A DNA stretch of 64,000 bases from CAWFGW01 sp963815495 (GCA_963815495.1 CAWFGW010000001.1:94708-158707); one strand, 5' to 3'; positions 7,070-16,407 are shown, counted from the first letter of the stretch. Notes: generated by a model not told the origin, from the sequence alone. Made by a program: numbers and translations.

Positions 7070-8251
7070 ATGGAACATAAAATAAACGAAAAAGGATATT
7101 ATGGACAGTATGGTGGAGCTTATATCCCTGAAATGCTGTATCCAAACGTAAAGGAATTAAAAGATAATTACCTTAAAATCATGAACGAACCCAGCTTTAA
7201 GCAAGAGTTCAATGATTTGTTACGAGACTATGTTGGTCGTCCAACTCCCTTATACTTTGCTTCGCGGTTATCGGAAAAGTATAACACTAAAATCTATCTC
7301 AAAAGAGAGGATTTATGTCATACTGGTGCGCACAAAGTCAACAACACCTTAGGGCAAATTTTGGTGGCTAAACGTTTGGGAAAAACACGCATTATCGCTG
7401 AAACCGGAGCAGGACAACACGGTGTTGCCACTGCGACCATGTGTGCTTTAATGGGCCTACCATGCGTTATCTATATGGGAGAAGTTGACATCGAACGTCA
7501 GAAACCCAACGTAGAACGCATGAAGCTTATGGGAGCCGAAGTTCGACCAGCATCTAGCGGAAGTAAGACCTTAAAAGATGCCACCAATGAAGCGATTAGG
7601 GACTGGATCAATAACCCCGTTGATACCCACTACATCATCGGTTCGGTAGTAGGGCCTGATCCCTATCCAGACATGGTAGCACGATTCCAGTCAGTAATTT
7701 CGGAAGAAATGAAATGGCAGCTTAAAGAAAAAACGGGTTCGGAAAACCCTGACTATGTCATTGCATGTGTTGGCGGTGGTAGTAATGCAGCAGGTGCATT
7801 TTACCATTACCTCAACGAAGAAAGTGTGAAGTTAATCGCAGTGGAGGCTGCGGGGTTTGGTGTAGATTCAGGTAAAACAGCCGCAACAACAGCAAAAGGA
7901 GCTTCAGGAATCATTCATGGCAGCAAAACCCTGTTGATGCAAACCGAAGATGGACAAATCATTGAACCACACTCTATTTCTGCTGGGTTAGACTACCCTG
8001 GAATTGGTCCAATGCATGCCTATTTATTTGACTCAGGTCGGGGTATATTTTATAGCGCAACAGATGACGAAGCTTACAATGCAGGCGTACTGTTAAGTAA
8101 AACTGAAGGCATTATCCCAGCCTTAGAAAGTGCCCATGCTATCGCAGCATTGGATTTTATTCAATTTAAAAAAGATGATGTGGTCGTAATTAACTTATCG
8201 GGTAGAGGAGATAAGGATTTACAAACTTACATGGATCGAGGAGGGTATTAA
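7070..8251 (+). CDS. trpB: tryptophan synthase beta subunit
   Basis: PLP enzyme condensing indole with serine. 393 residues from the ATG at 7070. A GTG 54 bases upstream would add 18 residues (MNDGTLNVARQTVKRSAY), but these are encoded by intergenic repeat material and do not resemble TrpB, whose N-terminus is GYYGQYGGAYIPE. Lys89 in CHTGAHKVNNTLGQ binds PLP, ETGAGQHGVATA forms part of the indole site, and GGGSNAAG binds the PLP phosphate. Lies 86 bases before trpA, its partner subunit. Confidence 0.97.
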   Translation: MEHKINEKGYYGQYGGAYIPEMLYPNVKELKDNYLKIMNEPSFKQEFNDLLRDYVGRPTPLYFASRLSEKYNTKIYLKREDLCHTGAHKVNNTLGQILVAKRLGKTRIIAETGAGQHGVATATMCALMGLPCVIYMGEVDIERQKPNVERMKLMGAEVRPASSGSKTLKDATNEAIRDWINNPVDTHYIIGSVVGPDPYPDMVARFQSVISEEMKWQLKEKTGSENPDYVIACVGGGSNAAGAFYHYLNEESVKLIAVEAAGFGVDSGKTAATTAKGASGIIHGSKTLLMQTEDGQIIEPHSISAGLDYPGIGPMHAYLFDSGRGIFYSATDDEAYNAGVLLSKTEGIIPALESAHAIAALDFIQFKKDDVVVINLSGRGDKDLQTYMDRGGY

Positions 8252-8266
8252 ATGCATAACGTAATT

Positions 8267-8312
8267 ACGCAAAACGGAAAACGATAAAATATGCGGTTCA
8301 ACCGTTTTGCGT
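8267..8312 (+). repeat. 11-bp inverted repeat in the trpB-trpA gap
   Basis: ACGCAAAACGG at 8267-8277 and CCGTTTTGCGT at 8302-8312 are perfect inverse copies separated by 24 bases. No T tract follows, so this is not a good terminator; it resembles the imperfect AAACGG...CCGTT pairs in the trpE-trpG and trpF-trpB gaps. Confidence 0.6.
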
Positions 8313-8337
8313 TTAATCGTCAATCGTAAAAAAAACA

Positions 8338-9111
8338 ATGAACAGACTACAACAATTATTCAACGATAAAAAGGAAAACCTCCTCAACGTATATTTTACG
8401 GCAGGTTACCCAACACTAAACGATACCACGCGGATTTTGAGTTTGCTCGAAAAGTCAGGGGCTGATTTGGTAGAAATAGGTATGCCTTATTCCGACCCGA
8501 TGGCCGATGGTCCTGTGATACAGGAAAGCAATGGTGTGGCTTTGGCCAATGGCATGTCGATCAAAAAGCTCTTCGAACAACTGGAAGGCATTCGTGAAAA
8601 AGTCTCTTTACCGGTCCTGTTGATGGGTTATTTAAACCCCGTGATGCAATACGGAATTGAAAACTTCTTGAAAAAAGCAGCAGAAGTAGGGGTCGATGGT
8701 ATCATTGTGCCTGACTTACCAATGCAGGAATATGAAGACGAATACCAAGGGTTATTTGAAAAATATGGTTTGTCAAATGTGTTTTTGGTAACCCCACAAA
8801 CCACGCCTGAACGACTTAAAAAAATCGATAGTCTAACAAATGGTTTTGTTTATATCGTTTCCACCAATAGTACTACTGGAAATGAAACTAAAAAAGAAGA
8901 TACCACGACTGAATATTTTGAGCGAATTAAAGCAGCAGGGTTGAAAAATGCGAGCCTGATTGGTTTTAATATCAAAGACAATGCTTCATTTGCGAATGCA
9001 TGCAAATACTGTCATGGAGCCATTATCGGTAGTGCATTTATCAAGGTGTTAGAAAAAGGTGGTGACTTAGAGAAAAGTATTCCGGAGTTTGTGAGAGGGG
9101 TGAGGGGCTGA
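8338..9111 (+). CDS. trpA: tryptophan synthase alpha subunit
   Basis: Cleaves indole-3-glycerol phosphate to indole and glyceraldehyde phosphate and passes indole to TrpB. 257 residues. Catalytic Glu46 and Asp57 lie in DLVEIGMPYSDPMADGPVIQ; GVDGIIVPDLP and FVYIVSTNSTTG follow the family. The loop normally written GVTG is STTG here. Last biosynthetic gene of the operon. Confidence 0.96.
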   Translation: MNRLQQLFNDKKENLLNVYFTAGYPTLNDTTRILSLLEKSGADLVEIGMPYSDPMADGPVIQESNGVALANGMSIKKLFEQLEGIREKVSLPVLLMGYLNPVMQYGIENFLKKAAEVGVDGIIVPDLPMQEYEDEYQGLFEKYGLSNVFLVTPQTTPERLKKIDSLTNGFVYIVSTNSTTGNETKKEDTTTEYFERIKAAGLKNASLIGFNIKDNASFANACKYCHGAIIGSAFIKVLEKGGDLEKSIPEFVRGVRG

Positions 9112-9116
9112 GAGCT

Positions 9117-9650
9117 ATGAGTAAATATTTGTTTGTACTCTGTGTTCTAAGTTCGTCAGTTTGTTGCTCCCAAGATTCATTATATGTCCAACCAAAAGCT
9201 GTTTTTAGTTTAAACCTACTCAATCCAGGCTTTCAAATTGAATATGGTTTAAATGAAATTATAACATTGAATTACGATTTCAATGTGGGTTTTATATACC
9301 TCACTTATGGTTATTTGGCTGAGAGTATCAAGCCAACCGTACAAAACAAATTGCAGTTAAGGGCATATTATAATATTGATGAGCGAATGAAAAAAGGGAA
9401 GAATATTTCTAATTATTCGGCTAACTATGGCACTGCTTTTTTCTATTATTCTCCAACTCGGGAAAGAACACATCAACAAATTATTGATAATCTTCAAGCA
9501 ATTTGTTTTGCATGGGGTCTTCAGCGGAATTATAAATCACATATTCATTTTGGTTTAGAATTGGGTTATGGTGTAGCTTTAAATGCAATGAATATTGATA
9601 ATGGTCAAGGATTCCCGTTTATAGATTACAATTTTGGATTTGCTTTCTAA
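9117..9650 (+). CDS. small predicted outer-membrane beta-barrel-like protein
   Basis: 177 residues. A signal peptide (about 1-18, ending near SVCCSQ) precedes alternating hydrophobic/polar strands such as FQIEYGLNEIITLNYDFNVGF and HIHFGLELGYGVAL, and the protein ends in GFAF with a terminal aromatic residue, as outer-membrane barrels do. The ATG is 5 bases after the trpA stop, so it could be read through from trp, but there is no sign of a role in Trp synthesis. I do not recognise the family. Confidence 0.6.
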   Translation: MSKYLFVLCVLSSSVCCSQDSLYVQPKAVFSLNLLNPGFQIEYGLNEIITLNYDFNVGFIYLTYGYLAESIKPTVQNKLQLRAYYNIDERMKKGKNISNYSANYGTAFFYYSPTRERTHQQIIDNLQAICFAWGLQRNYKSHIHFGLELGYGVALNAMNIDNGQGFPFIDYNFGFAF

Positions 9651-9654
9651 TTCT

Positions 9655-10848
9655 TCACCTACAACTCTTCTCAATCACCTCATCCACAAACACATGCCCA
9701 TTCTTTTTTGCTTTTTCAAACGAGTTGCAGGCTTCGGCTAAACCAAGCTCCAGTTCGCACAAACCTTTCATATATAATGCATCGCGATTAGCGCTTCTTA
9801 AAAACAAGGCACCACGTAAATCCTCTAGTGCCGCTTGATAGTTCTTGAGGTTATAGTTGGTGATTGCACTTTGATAATAAGTGTCGAAGTGTTCCTGAGG
9901 TGCATCTGAAGGTACAAACTGAAAGCCTACATTTTTATACTGTTCACTTAAAATTTGTTTTGCTTGCAGATGCCAGGTGACTGCTTGTTCAAGATCATTA
10001 TAGTTGTCACGGTAAATAACAGCTAACAAAGTTGGTATTTCCGGAGACTCATCAGTTTGTACGGCTAATAGCAGGTCGATAGCCTTTTCCGTCTGGTTGT
10101 TGTAATAATAGGCTAAGCCCAGATAATAAATATATTTATCTTTATGGGTAAGTTCACTATTATTACTTAGTACAGTAAAAGCTTCAATTGCTTTGTTGTA
10201 TCTTCCTTCTTGTAAGTCTAAGGTGCCTTTTCTCGTAATGTCGTATAAAATTGTGCGTTTGAAATCTATTGATTCAAGGTACTTGGGAAGCTCTTCAATG
10301 AGTTGATTGGCTAGTTGTAAACTTGCTGCATAATTTTTGTTTTCAAGTTGTGTTTCTGCTTCGGTGCTTAGTTTTATAAAGGTGTTTCTTGCAGCAATAC
10401 CTTTTCTTTTTAACGTTTCTTGTTGGTGGTATTGCACCAAGTTGGCTACGCCAATTGAACCAAACACTAAGACCGTGCTCAAGCAAAGGACGGCTATAAA
10501 GTGTTTGTTTTTTAGATTGAGCCAACTGTCTTTTCTGTAATAGGGGGTATAGGTTGGTTTACTGAATTGGTAAGTCTTGGGTTGGGTATAGGTTTGGTAG
10601 TGACTGGTGCTTTGTTGATTATATGACTGAAATTGCTGGTAACTTAAAATAGCATCATAGCGTGATTTTTTTGCTGGACTACTAAGTGTATCATAGGCGA
10701 GAGCAATTTTTTTAAAAAGTTCTTCCGCATGAGGGTTATTAGGATTTTTATCAGGATGATATCGTAAAGCTAATTTCCGATAAGCGGACTTTATCTCCTC
10801 ATAAGAGGCGTTTTCGGAAATGTTAAGTAGCTCGTAATGGTTCTTCAT
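9655..10848 (-). CDS. DnaJ-domain membrane protein with TPR repeats
   Basis: 397 residues. The N-terminal J domain (1-65) has the HPD motif in LRYHPDKNPNNPHAEELF and would stimulate a DnaK ATPase. A Gln/Tyr/Thr-rich linker follows at about 70-110, then one membrane segment (about 115-135), then TPR-like helices (about 160-395), for example YNKAIEAFTVLSNN and YQAALEDLRGALFL. It lacks the zinc-finger and C-terminal domains of true DnaJ, so it is a J-protein cochaperone with a TPR domain on the far side of the membrane. Convergent with the preceding gene with a 4-base gap. Confidence 0.85.
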   Translation of the reverse strand: MKNHYELLNISENASYEEIKSAYRKLALRYHPDKNPNNPHAEELFKKIALAYDTLSSPAKKSRYDAILSYQQFQSYNQQSTSHYQTYTQPKTYQFSKPTYTPYYRKDSWLNLKNKHFIAVLCLSTVLVFGSIGVANLVQYHQQETLKRKGIAARNTFIKLSTEAETQLENKNYAASLQLANQLIEELPKYLESIDFKRTILYDITRKGTLDLQEGRYNKAIEAFTVLSNNSELTHKDKYIYYLGLAYYYNNQTEKAIDLLLAVQTDESPEIPTLLAVIYRDNYNDLEQAVTWHLQAKQILSEQYKNVGFQFVPSDAPQEHFDTYYQSAITNYNLKNYQAALEDLRGALFLRSANRDALYMKGLCELELGLAEACNSFEKAKKNGHVFVDEVIEKSCR

Positions 10849-10891
10849 TTAATTGATATCTCTTTAAAGATAATGAACCTACTCTAAAAAG

Positions 10892-12154
10892 TTACTTTGA
10901 GTTCAACTCGTGGAGTGTTTTTTCTTCATGAATGGGGTGCGCATTTTTTGAAGACCCCACAATTTGTGCTTTGTAAATCCCTGTATGTCCTGAAAACAGG
11001 TAAGCCACAATACAAGCGATACCTATATACGTTCCCCCTTCTGCACCAAACAATTCAATACCCATAAAAATACAAGCTAAGGGAGTATTTGCTGCTGCTG
11101 CAAACACGGCCACAAAACCACAACCCACTAATAATGCCATAGGCAGAGGAATAAAAAATGAAAGCGCATTACCCAGTGTAGCACCTATAAAAAACAAAGG
11201 TGTAACTTCACCACCTTTATAACCTGCTCCTAAAGTGATGGCTGTGAAAATAATTTTCACCGCAAAGTCATACCAAGGTAGTGGTGATGAGAAAGCTTCC
11301 ACAATGGTTGGAACTCCGAGACCGATGTATTTGGTTGTTCCAATGCTCCACACTAGTAAAGCGATAATAATTCCCCCTACAAAAGGTCGCAAAGGAGGAA
11401 AATAAATGTGTTTTCCATATAATTTCCCTAACTCGCGTGTTAAGACACTAAAACTCATTCCGGCTAAACCAAAGAATAATCCACCTATGATTATCCAAAG
11501 AATATTGATGGTAGTAAGTGGAGGTATTGCATCGATAAAATAGGCCGTGTGACCAACCCCCCAGGCAGTCGTAACATAATCGGCTAAAGCAGCAGATAGG
11601 AAACAAGGTAAAATAGCTTTATAATTAATTCGCCCTATAAAGGCCATTTCCAAACCGAAAATAGCACCAGCTAGTGGGGTACCAAATACAGAAGCGAATC
11701 CAGCACTTACTCCAGCTGCAATTAACATTCTACGATTTTCATTATCAAACTGAAAAACGCGATGCAATTGATCAGCAATGGAACCACCCATTTGTACAGC
11801 AGTACCTTCACGACCAGCGGAGCCACCAAAGAAGTGAGTTGCCACAGTTCCAACCAGTACAAATGGCGCCATTAAGATAGAAATCAACTTTGTTGGCTGT
11901 TGGATTTCTTCAATAATGAGGTTATTACCCGCCTCAACCTCTTTCCCGAAATAATGATAGAGCAGACCAATAGCCATACCTCCAACGGGCAGGGTCCAAA
12001 TAATCCATGGATGGGCTTCTCGCCAGTTGGTTGCCCACTCTAATGACACTAAGAAAAAAGCAGACGCACTCCCTACAGTTAAACCGATGAAAGAACTAAT
12101 AAGAAGTCCACGGAATATGAATTGAAGTAGTTGTAGGTGCTCTTTTGCCTTCAA
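10892..12154 (-). CDS. CLC-family antiporter, probably fluoride type
   Basis: 420 residues with about ten hydrophobic helices. Where chloride CLCs have GSGIP, this protein has GNNLI (76-80). The gating glutamate is Glu116 in GSAGREGTAVQMG, and GYKGGEVTPLF stands where GxFxP is usual. These substitutions are the ones I associate with the CLC-F clade of fluoride/proton antiporters, which protect cells from fluoride. The gene starts 2 bases after the serS stop, so it is co-transcribed with serS and has no room for its own fluoride riboswitch. CLC family is certain; the fluoride assignment is motif-based inference. Confidence 0.8.
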   Translation of the reverse strand: MKAKEHLQLLQFIFRGLLISSFIGLTVGSASAFFLVSLEWATNWREAHPWIIWTLPVGGMAIGLLYHYFGKEVEAGNNLIIEEIQQPTKLISILMAPFVLVGTVATHFFGGSAGREGTAVQMGGSIADQLHRVFQFDNENRRMLIAAGVSAGFASVFGTPLAGAIFGLEMAFIGRINYKAILPCFLSAALADYVTTAWGVGHTAYFIDAIPPLTTINILWIIIGGLFFGLAGMSFSVLTRELGKLYGKHIYFPPLRPFVGGIIIALLVWSIGTTKYIGLGVPTIVEAFSSPLPWYDFAVKIIFTAITLGAGYKGGEVTPLFFIGATLGNALSFFIPLPMALLVGCGFVAVFAAAANTPLACIFMGIELFGAEGGTYIGIACIVAYLFSGHTGIYKAQIVGSSKNAHPIHEEKTLHELNSK

Positions 12155-12156
12155 AA

Positions 12157-13431
12157 TTAGTTGATAAGGTCAAACCCTGTATAAGGACGTAAAATTTCTG
12201 GAATAACAATTCCTTCTTCCGTTTGGTTGTTTTCAAGCAAAGCTGCTAAAATACGAGGCAAAGCCAAAGCACTACCGTTGAGGGTATGCAACAACCGTGA
12301 TTTTTTATCTTCGTCTTTGAAGCGAAGTTTTAAGCGGTTGGCCTGATATGTTTCAAAATTACTTACAGAACTTACCTCTAGCCACATTTTCTGTGCAGCA
12401 GAATACACTTCTAAATCATATGTCAAGGCAGAGGTGAAGCTAATGTCTCCACCACAAAGGGTTAAAATGCGGTAGGGGAGTTCCAGTTTTTCAAGAAGGC
12501 TTTGTACATGTTTACACATTCCTTCCAAAGCTTCATATGATTTGTCTGGATGTTGTATTTGTACTATTTCTACTTTGTCAAATTGATGTAGTCGGTTAAG
12601 TCCTCGTACGTGAGCACCCCAAGAGCCCGCTTCTCTTCTGAAACAAGGGGTATATCCAGCATGTTTTATTGGAAGGTCGCTTTCTTTCAAAATCACATCG
12701 CGGTACATGTTGGTGATTGGCACTTCCGCTGTAGGAATCAAATAGAGGTTGTCACCACTAGCATGATACATTTGGCCTTCTTTGTCAGGCAATTGTCCCG
12801 TAGCATACCCCGATTCTTCATTCACCAAAATAGGGGGTTGCACTTCACTATAACCAGCTTTCACTGCTTCATCCAAGAAAAAATTAACTAGTGCACGTTG
12901 TAATCTAGCACCTTTTCCTTTGTATACAGGAAAGCCAGCACCCGTGATTTTAGTACCTAACTCAAAATCAATGATGTCATATTTCTTTATCAACTCCCAT
13001 TGTGGTAAGGCGTTTTCAGGAAGTTTTATTTCCTTTTTCCATTCGTAAGTGGTAATGTTGTCTTCCGCACTTTTTCCTTCTGGTACTTTATTGTTGGGTA
13101 TATTTGGGATGGTGTATAACAAATCACGCACCTGGTCTTCAAGCGTTTTCACTTTATCTTTCAATACGCTTGCGGCTTCTTTCAGAATTGTTGTTTCTTT
13201 TTTTATGTCTTCAGCCTCTTCTCTTTTGCCCTCTTTCATCAATAGCCCAATCTGTTTTGCAATTGAATTTGCTTTGGTGAGGTTACTATCTAGTTCTTGT
13301 TGCGTTGATTTTCGTGCCTCATCAAGTTGAATAACTTGATCAATGGTTTCTTCCGCATTTTTAAACCGTTTAACTTCTAAACCCTTTAAAACAGTGTTTT
13401 TGTTTTCTTTAATGAAAGCTATCTCCAGCAT
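12157..13431 (-). CDS. serS: seryl-tRNA synthetase
   Basis: Class II aminoacyl-tRNA synthetase, 424 residues from the ATG at 13431. A start 21 bases upstream would add MTNFKNI, but MLEIAFIKENKNTVLKGLEV fits the family's first helix. An N-terminal coiled-coil arm (about 30-105) reaches the tRNA-Ser variable arm. Motif 2 is FRREAGSWGAHVRGLNRLHQ and motif 3 is NGSALALPRILAALLENNQ, both complete. First gene of a two-gene unit with the CLC antiporter. Confidence 0.97.
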   Translation of the reverse strand: MLEIAFIKENKNTVLKGLEVKRFKNAEETIDQVIQLDEARKSTQQELDSNLTKANSIAKQIGLLMKEGKREEAEDIKKETTILKEAASVLKDKVKTLEDQVRDLLYTIPNIPNNKVPEGKSAEDNITTYEWKKEIKLPENALPQWELIKKYDIIDFELGTKITGAGFPVYKGKGARLQRALVNFFLDEAVKAGYSEVQPPILVNEESGYATGQLPDKEGQMYHASGDNLYLIPTAEVPITNMYRDVILKESDLPIKHAGYTPCFRREAGSWGAHVRGLNRLHQFDKVEIVQIQHPDKSYEALEGMCKHVQSLLEKLELPYRILTLCGGDISFTSALTYDLEVYSAAQKMWLEVSSVSNFETYQANRLKLRFKDEDKKSRLLHTLNGSALALPRILAALLENNQTEEGIVIPEILRPYTGFDLIN

Positions 13432-13510
13432 AATGTTTTTAAAATTTGTCACAAAAATAAAGGGATAGATAGAAACAACATGAAATAAGTGATAAATAAA
13501 TTATTTTAAA

Positions 13511-13542
13511 TTTGTTTCTTAAAGTCGGTAGTGATATACTTG
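13511..13542 (+). promoter_or_regulatory. rho promoter
   Basis: TTTG at 13511-13514, 20 bases, then TATACTTG at 13535-13542. This matches TTTG-N20-TAnnTTTG with one mismatch in the -7 box. The start would be near 13548, leaving a 5' leader of about 115 bases before the rho ATG, long enough for regulation such as Rho autocontrol. Confidence 0.6.
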
Positions 13543-13665
13543 TACATCGAAGAAGGCACCCAGCCTCTTTAGTTTAGCATTTCTACAGTAACTACACGTT
13601 ATTTCCTAGAACTTTAAATAATCAAATAAAACTTATTATTAACCAAAATTAGTCACTGACTTTTC

Positions 13666-15330
13666 ATGTACAGTATTGATGAATTAGAACTGAAATTGCT
13701 TTCTGAGTTAAAGCAAATCGGAGAAGAGTTGAACTTAAAAAAGTTCAAAACCCTTACAAAACAAGAGCTTATTTATTCTATTCTTGATCACCAAGCCCAA
13801 AACCCGGGTCAAGTAGAAGCAATTAAAAAGAGAGAGTCTAAAGTAGAAGCGAAAGATTTAGCTCAGCCAGAATCGAACACTCCTAAAGCTGCTCCATCTC
13901 CTAAAAAGCAAGCTGCTTCAGAAGGATTTGAAGTAAGCGAGTCTGCTGCTCCAGCTCCGGCTAAAAAAAGTCGGTTTAAGCGAGAGAAAGTAGTAGAAGT
14001 AGAAGGTGTAGAGGAAATTCCTGAAACAATTACTTCCGCTCCTCCAAAATATAAAGAGCGAACAAGAGAAAAGGCAGTCTCTTCCTCCAACGGATCGGGA
14101 TCTGCAGATACTCAAACAGACGTTGCTACAGCACCAGCTCCTCGAGAGCGAGCGCAACGACCCGCGCGCCAAGCTGCTGCACCAGTATCAACCAACTCCG
14201 TTAACTTAAAAGAGTTTGACGGGATTATTGAAAGCCAAGGCGTATTAGAAATAATGCAAGATGGTTACGGTTTCCTTCGCTCATCAGATTATAACTACTT
14301 AGCAAGTCCTGATGATATTTATGTGTCGCCTTCTCAAATCAAATTGTTTGGTTTAAAAACCGGAGATACTGTAAAAGGAGATATCCGTCCTCCAAAAGAA
14401 GGTGAGAAATATTTTGCGTTATTAAAAGTAACGGATGTTAACGGTAGAACGACTGAAGAAATCAGAGACCGTATTCCTTTTGAATACTTAACACCTTTAT
14501 TTCCTCAAGAAAAATTAAACCTCTTTACTAAACCTTCTGAATATTCTACTCGAATAGTGGATATGTTCTCTCCAATTGGAAAAGGACAAAGAGGGATGAT
14601 TGTAGCACAACCAAAAACAGGTAAAACAGTCTTGTTGAAGCAAATTGCCAATGCAATAGCTGAAAATCACCCGGAGTGTTATTTGATGATTCTTTTGATA
14701 GACGAACGTCCTGAAGAAGTAACAGATATGGCGCGTAGTGTAAAGGCTGAAGTTATCTCTTCAACCTTTGATGAGCAAGCTGAACGTCATGTGAAAGTTA
14801 CTACAATGGTGCTTGAGAAAGCAAAAAGAATGGTAGAGTGTGGTCATGATGTAGTTATCCTATTGGATTCTATCACGCGACTAGCTAGAGCTTACAACAC
14901 GGTTGTACCTTCATCAGGTAAAATATTATCAGGTGGTGTGGATGCAAATGCTTTACACAAACCAAAACGTTTCTTTGGAGCCGCTAGAAATGTTGAGAAC
15001 GGTGGTTCTTTAACTATCATAGCTACCGCGTTAACTGAAACAGGTTCTAAGATGGATGAGGTTATCTTCGAAGAATTCAAAGGTACTGGTAACATGGAAC
15101 TTCAATTGGATCGTAAGTTGGCTAACAAACGTGTGTATCCTGCGATTGATGTGCCGGCAAGTGGTACACGTAGAGAAGACCTGTTAATGGACAAAGAACA
15201 ACTTCAACGTATCTGGATCTTACGTAAGTTTATGTCCGATATGAATTCTAATGAAGCTATGGAATTCTTATTGAGCCGAATGAAAGGCACGAAGGATAAC
15301 GAAGAGTTCTTAATTTCTATGAACGGATAA
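13666..15330 (+). CDS. rho: transcription termination factor Rho
   Basis: Hexameric RNA-dependent ATPase that ends transcription. 554 residues, over 100 longer than E. coli Rho. Rho_N helices (about 3-45) are followed by a low-complexity insert rich in Ala, Pro, Lys, Arg and Glu (about 48-180), then the RNA-binding cold-shock-like domain (GVLEIMQDGYGFLRS, about 192-206). The ATPase core has Walker A PKTGKT near 316 and the Walker B region VVILLDSITR near 395-404, and it ends with the conserved MKGTKDNEEFL. Such inserts are common in Bacteroidota Rho. Followed by a strong intrinsic terminator. Confidence 0.97.
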   Translation: MYSIDELELKLLSELKQIGEELNLKKFKTLTKQELIYSILDHQAQNPGQVEAIKKRESKVEAKDLAQPESNTPKAAPSPKKQAASEGFEVSESAAPAPAKKSRFKREKVVEVEGVEEIPETITSAPPKYKERTREKAVSSSNGSGSADTQTDVATAPAPRERAQRPARQAAAPVSTNSVNLKEFDGIIESQGVLEIMQDGYGFLRSSDYNYLASPDDIYVSPSQIKLFGLKTGDTVKGDIRPPKEGEKYFALLKVTDVNGRTTEEIRDRIPFEYLTPLFPQEKLNLFTKPSEYSTRIVDMFSPIGKGQRGMIVAQPKTGKTVLLKQIANAIAENHPECYLMILLIDERPEEVTDMARSVKAEVISSTFDEQAERHVKVTTMVLEKAKRMVECGHDVVILLDSITRLARAYNTVVPSSGKILSGGVDANALHKPKRFFGAARNVENGGSLTIIATALTETGSKMDEVIFEEFKGTGNMELQLDRKLANKRVYPAIDVPASGTRREDLLMDKEQLQRIWILRKFMSDMNSNEAMEFLLSRMKGTKDNEEFLISMNG

Positions 15331-15353
15331 GCTTAACAGCTTGAAAAATATAC

Positions 15354-15388
15354 AGGGCATTGAAAATTATTTTCAATGCCCTTTTTTT
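15354..15388 (+). terminator. rho intrinsic terminator
   Basis: AGGGCATTGAAAAT and ATTTTCAATGCCCT form a near-perfect 14-bp stem followed by seven T. It lies 24 bases after the rho stop codon. Confidence 0.9.
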
Positions 15389-15465
15389 ATGAGTGAATTT
15401 TAATGTCTAAAAAAATGCCAATGTCAGTGCCCTCATTGACAATTTTAACAGGCTTAGGCTTCAAG

Positions 15466-15489
15466 TTAGTCAGTGAAGAAACTGACTAA
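15466..15489. repeat. inverted repeat between rho and FKBP gene
   Basis: TTAGTCAGT (15466-15474) and ACTGACTAA (15481-15489) with loop GAAGAA. There is no T tract on either side, so a terminator role for the convergent FKBP operon is possible but weak. Confidence 0.4.
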
Positions 15490-15525
15490 GGCGGTAAGGT
15501 TGTGAATCTTTACTATTTCTGACAA

Positions 15526-16407
15526 CTAGTAAATAGCCACCACATGCACATCAAATATTAAAATAGAGTTAGCAGGTATTTTATCCTTAGCAATATTGCC
15601 GTAGGCTAAATGAGAAGGGATGATTATTTTAGCTTTTGCGCCATTTGGAATGTTACGAAACACATCGTCCCATCCTTCAATTACGTCACCGCTTCCCACT
15701 GTAAAAGTGATAGAGTGGCCCACATCTTCATAAGAAGACTCGAAAATTTGTCCATCAATAAGCTGTCCTACATAATTAAACACCACAGCGCTAGCTTCAT
15801 TTGGTAGTTTATCGTTATCCAGTTTTTTTTCAAGAATAGTGTAATAAACCCCTTTATTAGTTTTTTTAAAATCAAACCCTGATTTTTTGATGTACTCCTG
15901 AATCTTAGCTTCTTCTTTCTTTTTTCTCTTAGCGATGACTTCGGGTTTTTCTTTCAGGTTAGAATCATAATAAGCCGTTTGCTCGTCTTTGTATTCTTGT
16001 TGCGACCTGATTTTTAAGGTTTTGATTGTTACTTTTAAATCGCTACCATGCGTAATTGATTCTGGAAAAGGTTTTCTGAAAACCTTCATGTACATCGAGT
16101 CAGCGTTTATCCAGAAAGAAGCACTATCCCCTTCTGACATTAAGGCAACAGCTTCATAAATGTCTGCATCAAAATGGGGATACTTCAAAGGAAATAAGAT
16201 GGGTTTACCTTCTGAAAAAGAGTTGCGAATTTCCTCTCCTTTATCATCAACAATAAGCATGTGCAGCGAAATTAAATCTCCTATTTTGGGTAAATCTCCT
16301 TTAGAGTTGATGTAAAACTCATGTTTGAGACCTTTTTCAGTTTCTAAAACCTGAGAAAAAGAGACTGATGCTAATAATAATGAGGTGATTAGTAAGGTGA
16401 TTTTCAT
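15526..16407 (-). CDS. secreted FKBP-type peptidyl-prolyl isomerase
   Basis: 293 residues from the ATG at 16407; this ATG overlaps the TGA of the upstream DHH gene (ATGA), so translation is coupled. The longer frame start at 16428 would put charged residues ahead of the signal peptide. Signal peptide about 1-19 (LLLASVSFSQ). A first, degenerate FKBP-like region spans about 25-130, then a Lys-rich linker and a typical C-terminal FKBP domain (about 190-293): VFNYVGQLIDGQIFESSY, VIEGWDDVFRNIPNGAKA, IPSHLAYGN and ILIFDVHV. Likely assists folding of periplasmic or outer-membrane proteins. Confidence 0.9.
   Translation of the reverse strand: MKITLLITSLLLASVSFSQVLETEKGLKHEFYINSKGDLPKIGDLISLHMLIVDDKGEEIRNSFSEGKPILFPLKYPHFDADIYEAVALMSEGDSASFWINADSMYMKVFRKPFPESITHGSDLKVTIKTLKIRSQQEYKDEQTAYYDSNLKEKPEVIAKRKKKEEAKIQEYIKKSGFDFKKTNKGVYYTILEKKLDNDKLPNEASAVVFNYVGQLIDGQIFESSYEDVGHSITFTVGSGDVIEGWDDVFRNIPNGAKAKIIIPSHLAYGNIAKDKIPANSILIFDVHVVAIY

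Noticed and set aside
12100..12170. Fluoride riboswitch ahead of the CLC gene
   Set aside because: serS ends 2 bases before the CLC start, and I see no crcB-type aptamer pattern there.
13863..14172. Minus-strand ORFs inside rho
   Set aside because: They lie opposite the low-complexity insert of rho, where biased codons remove stops; composition explains them.
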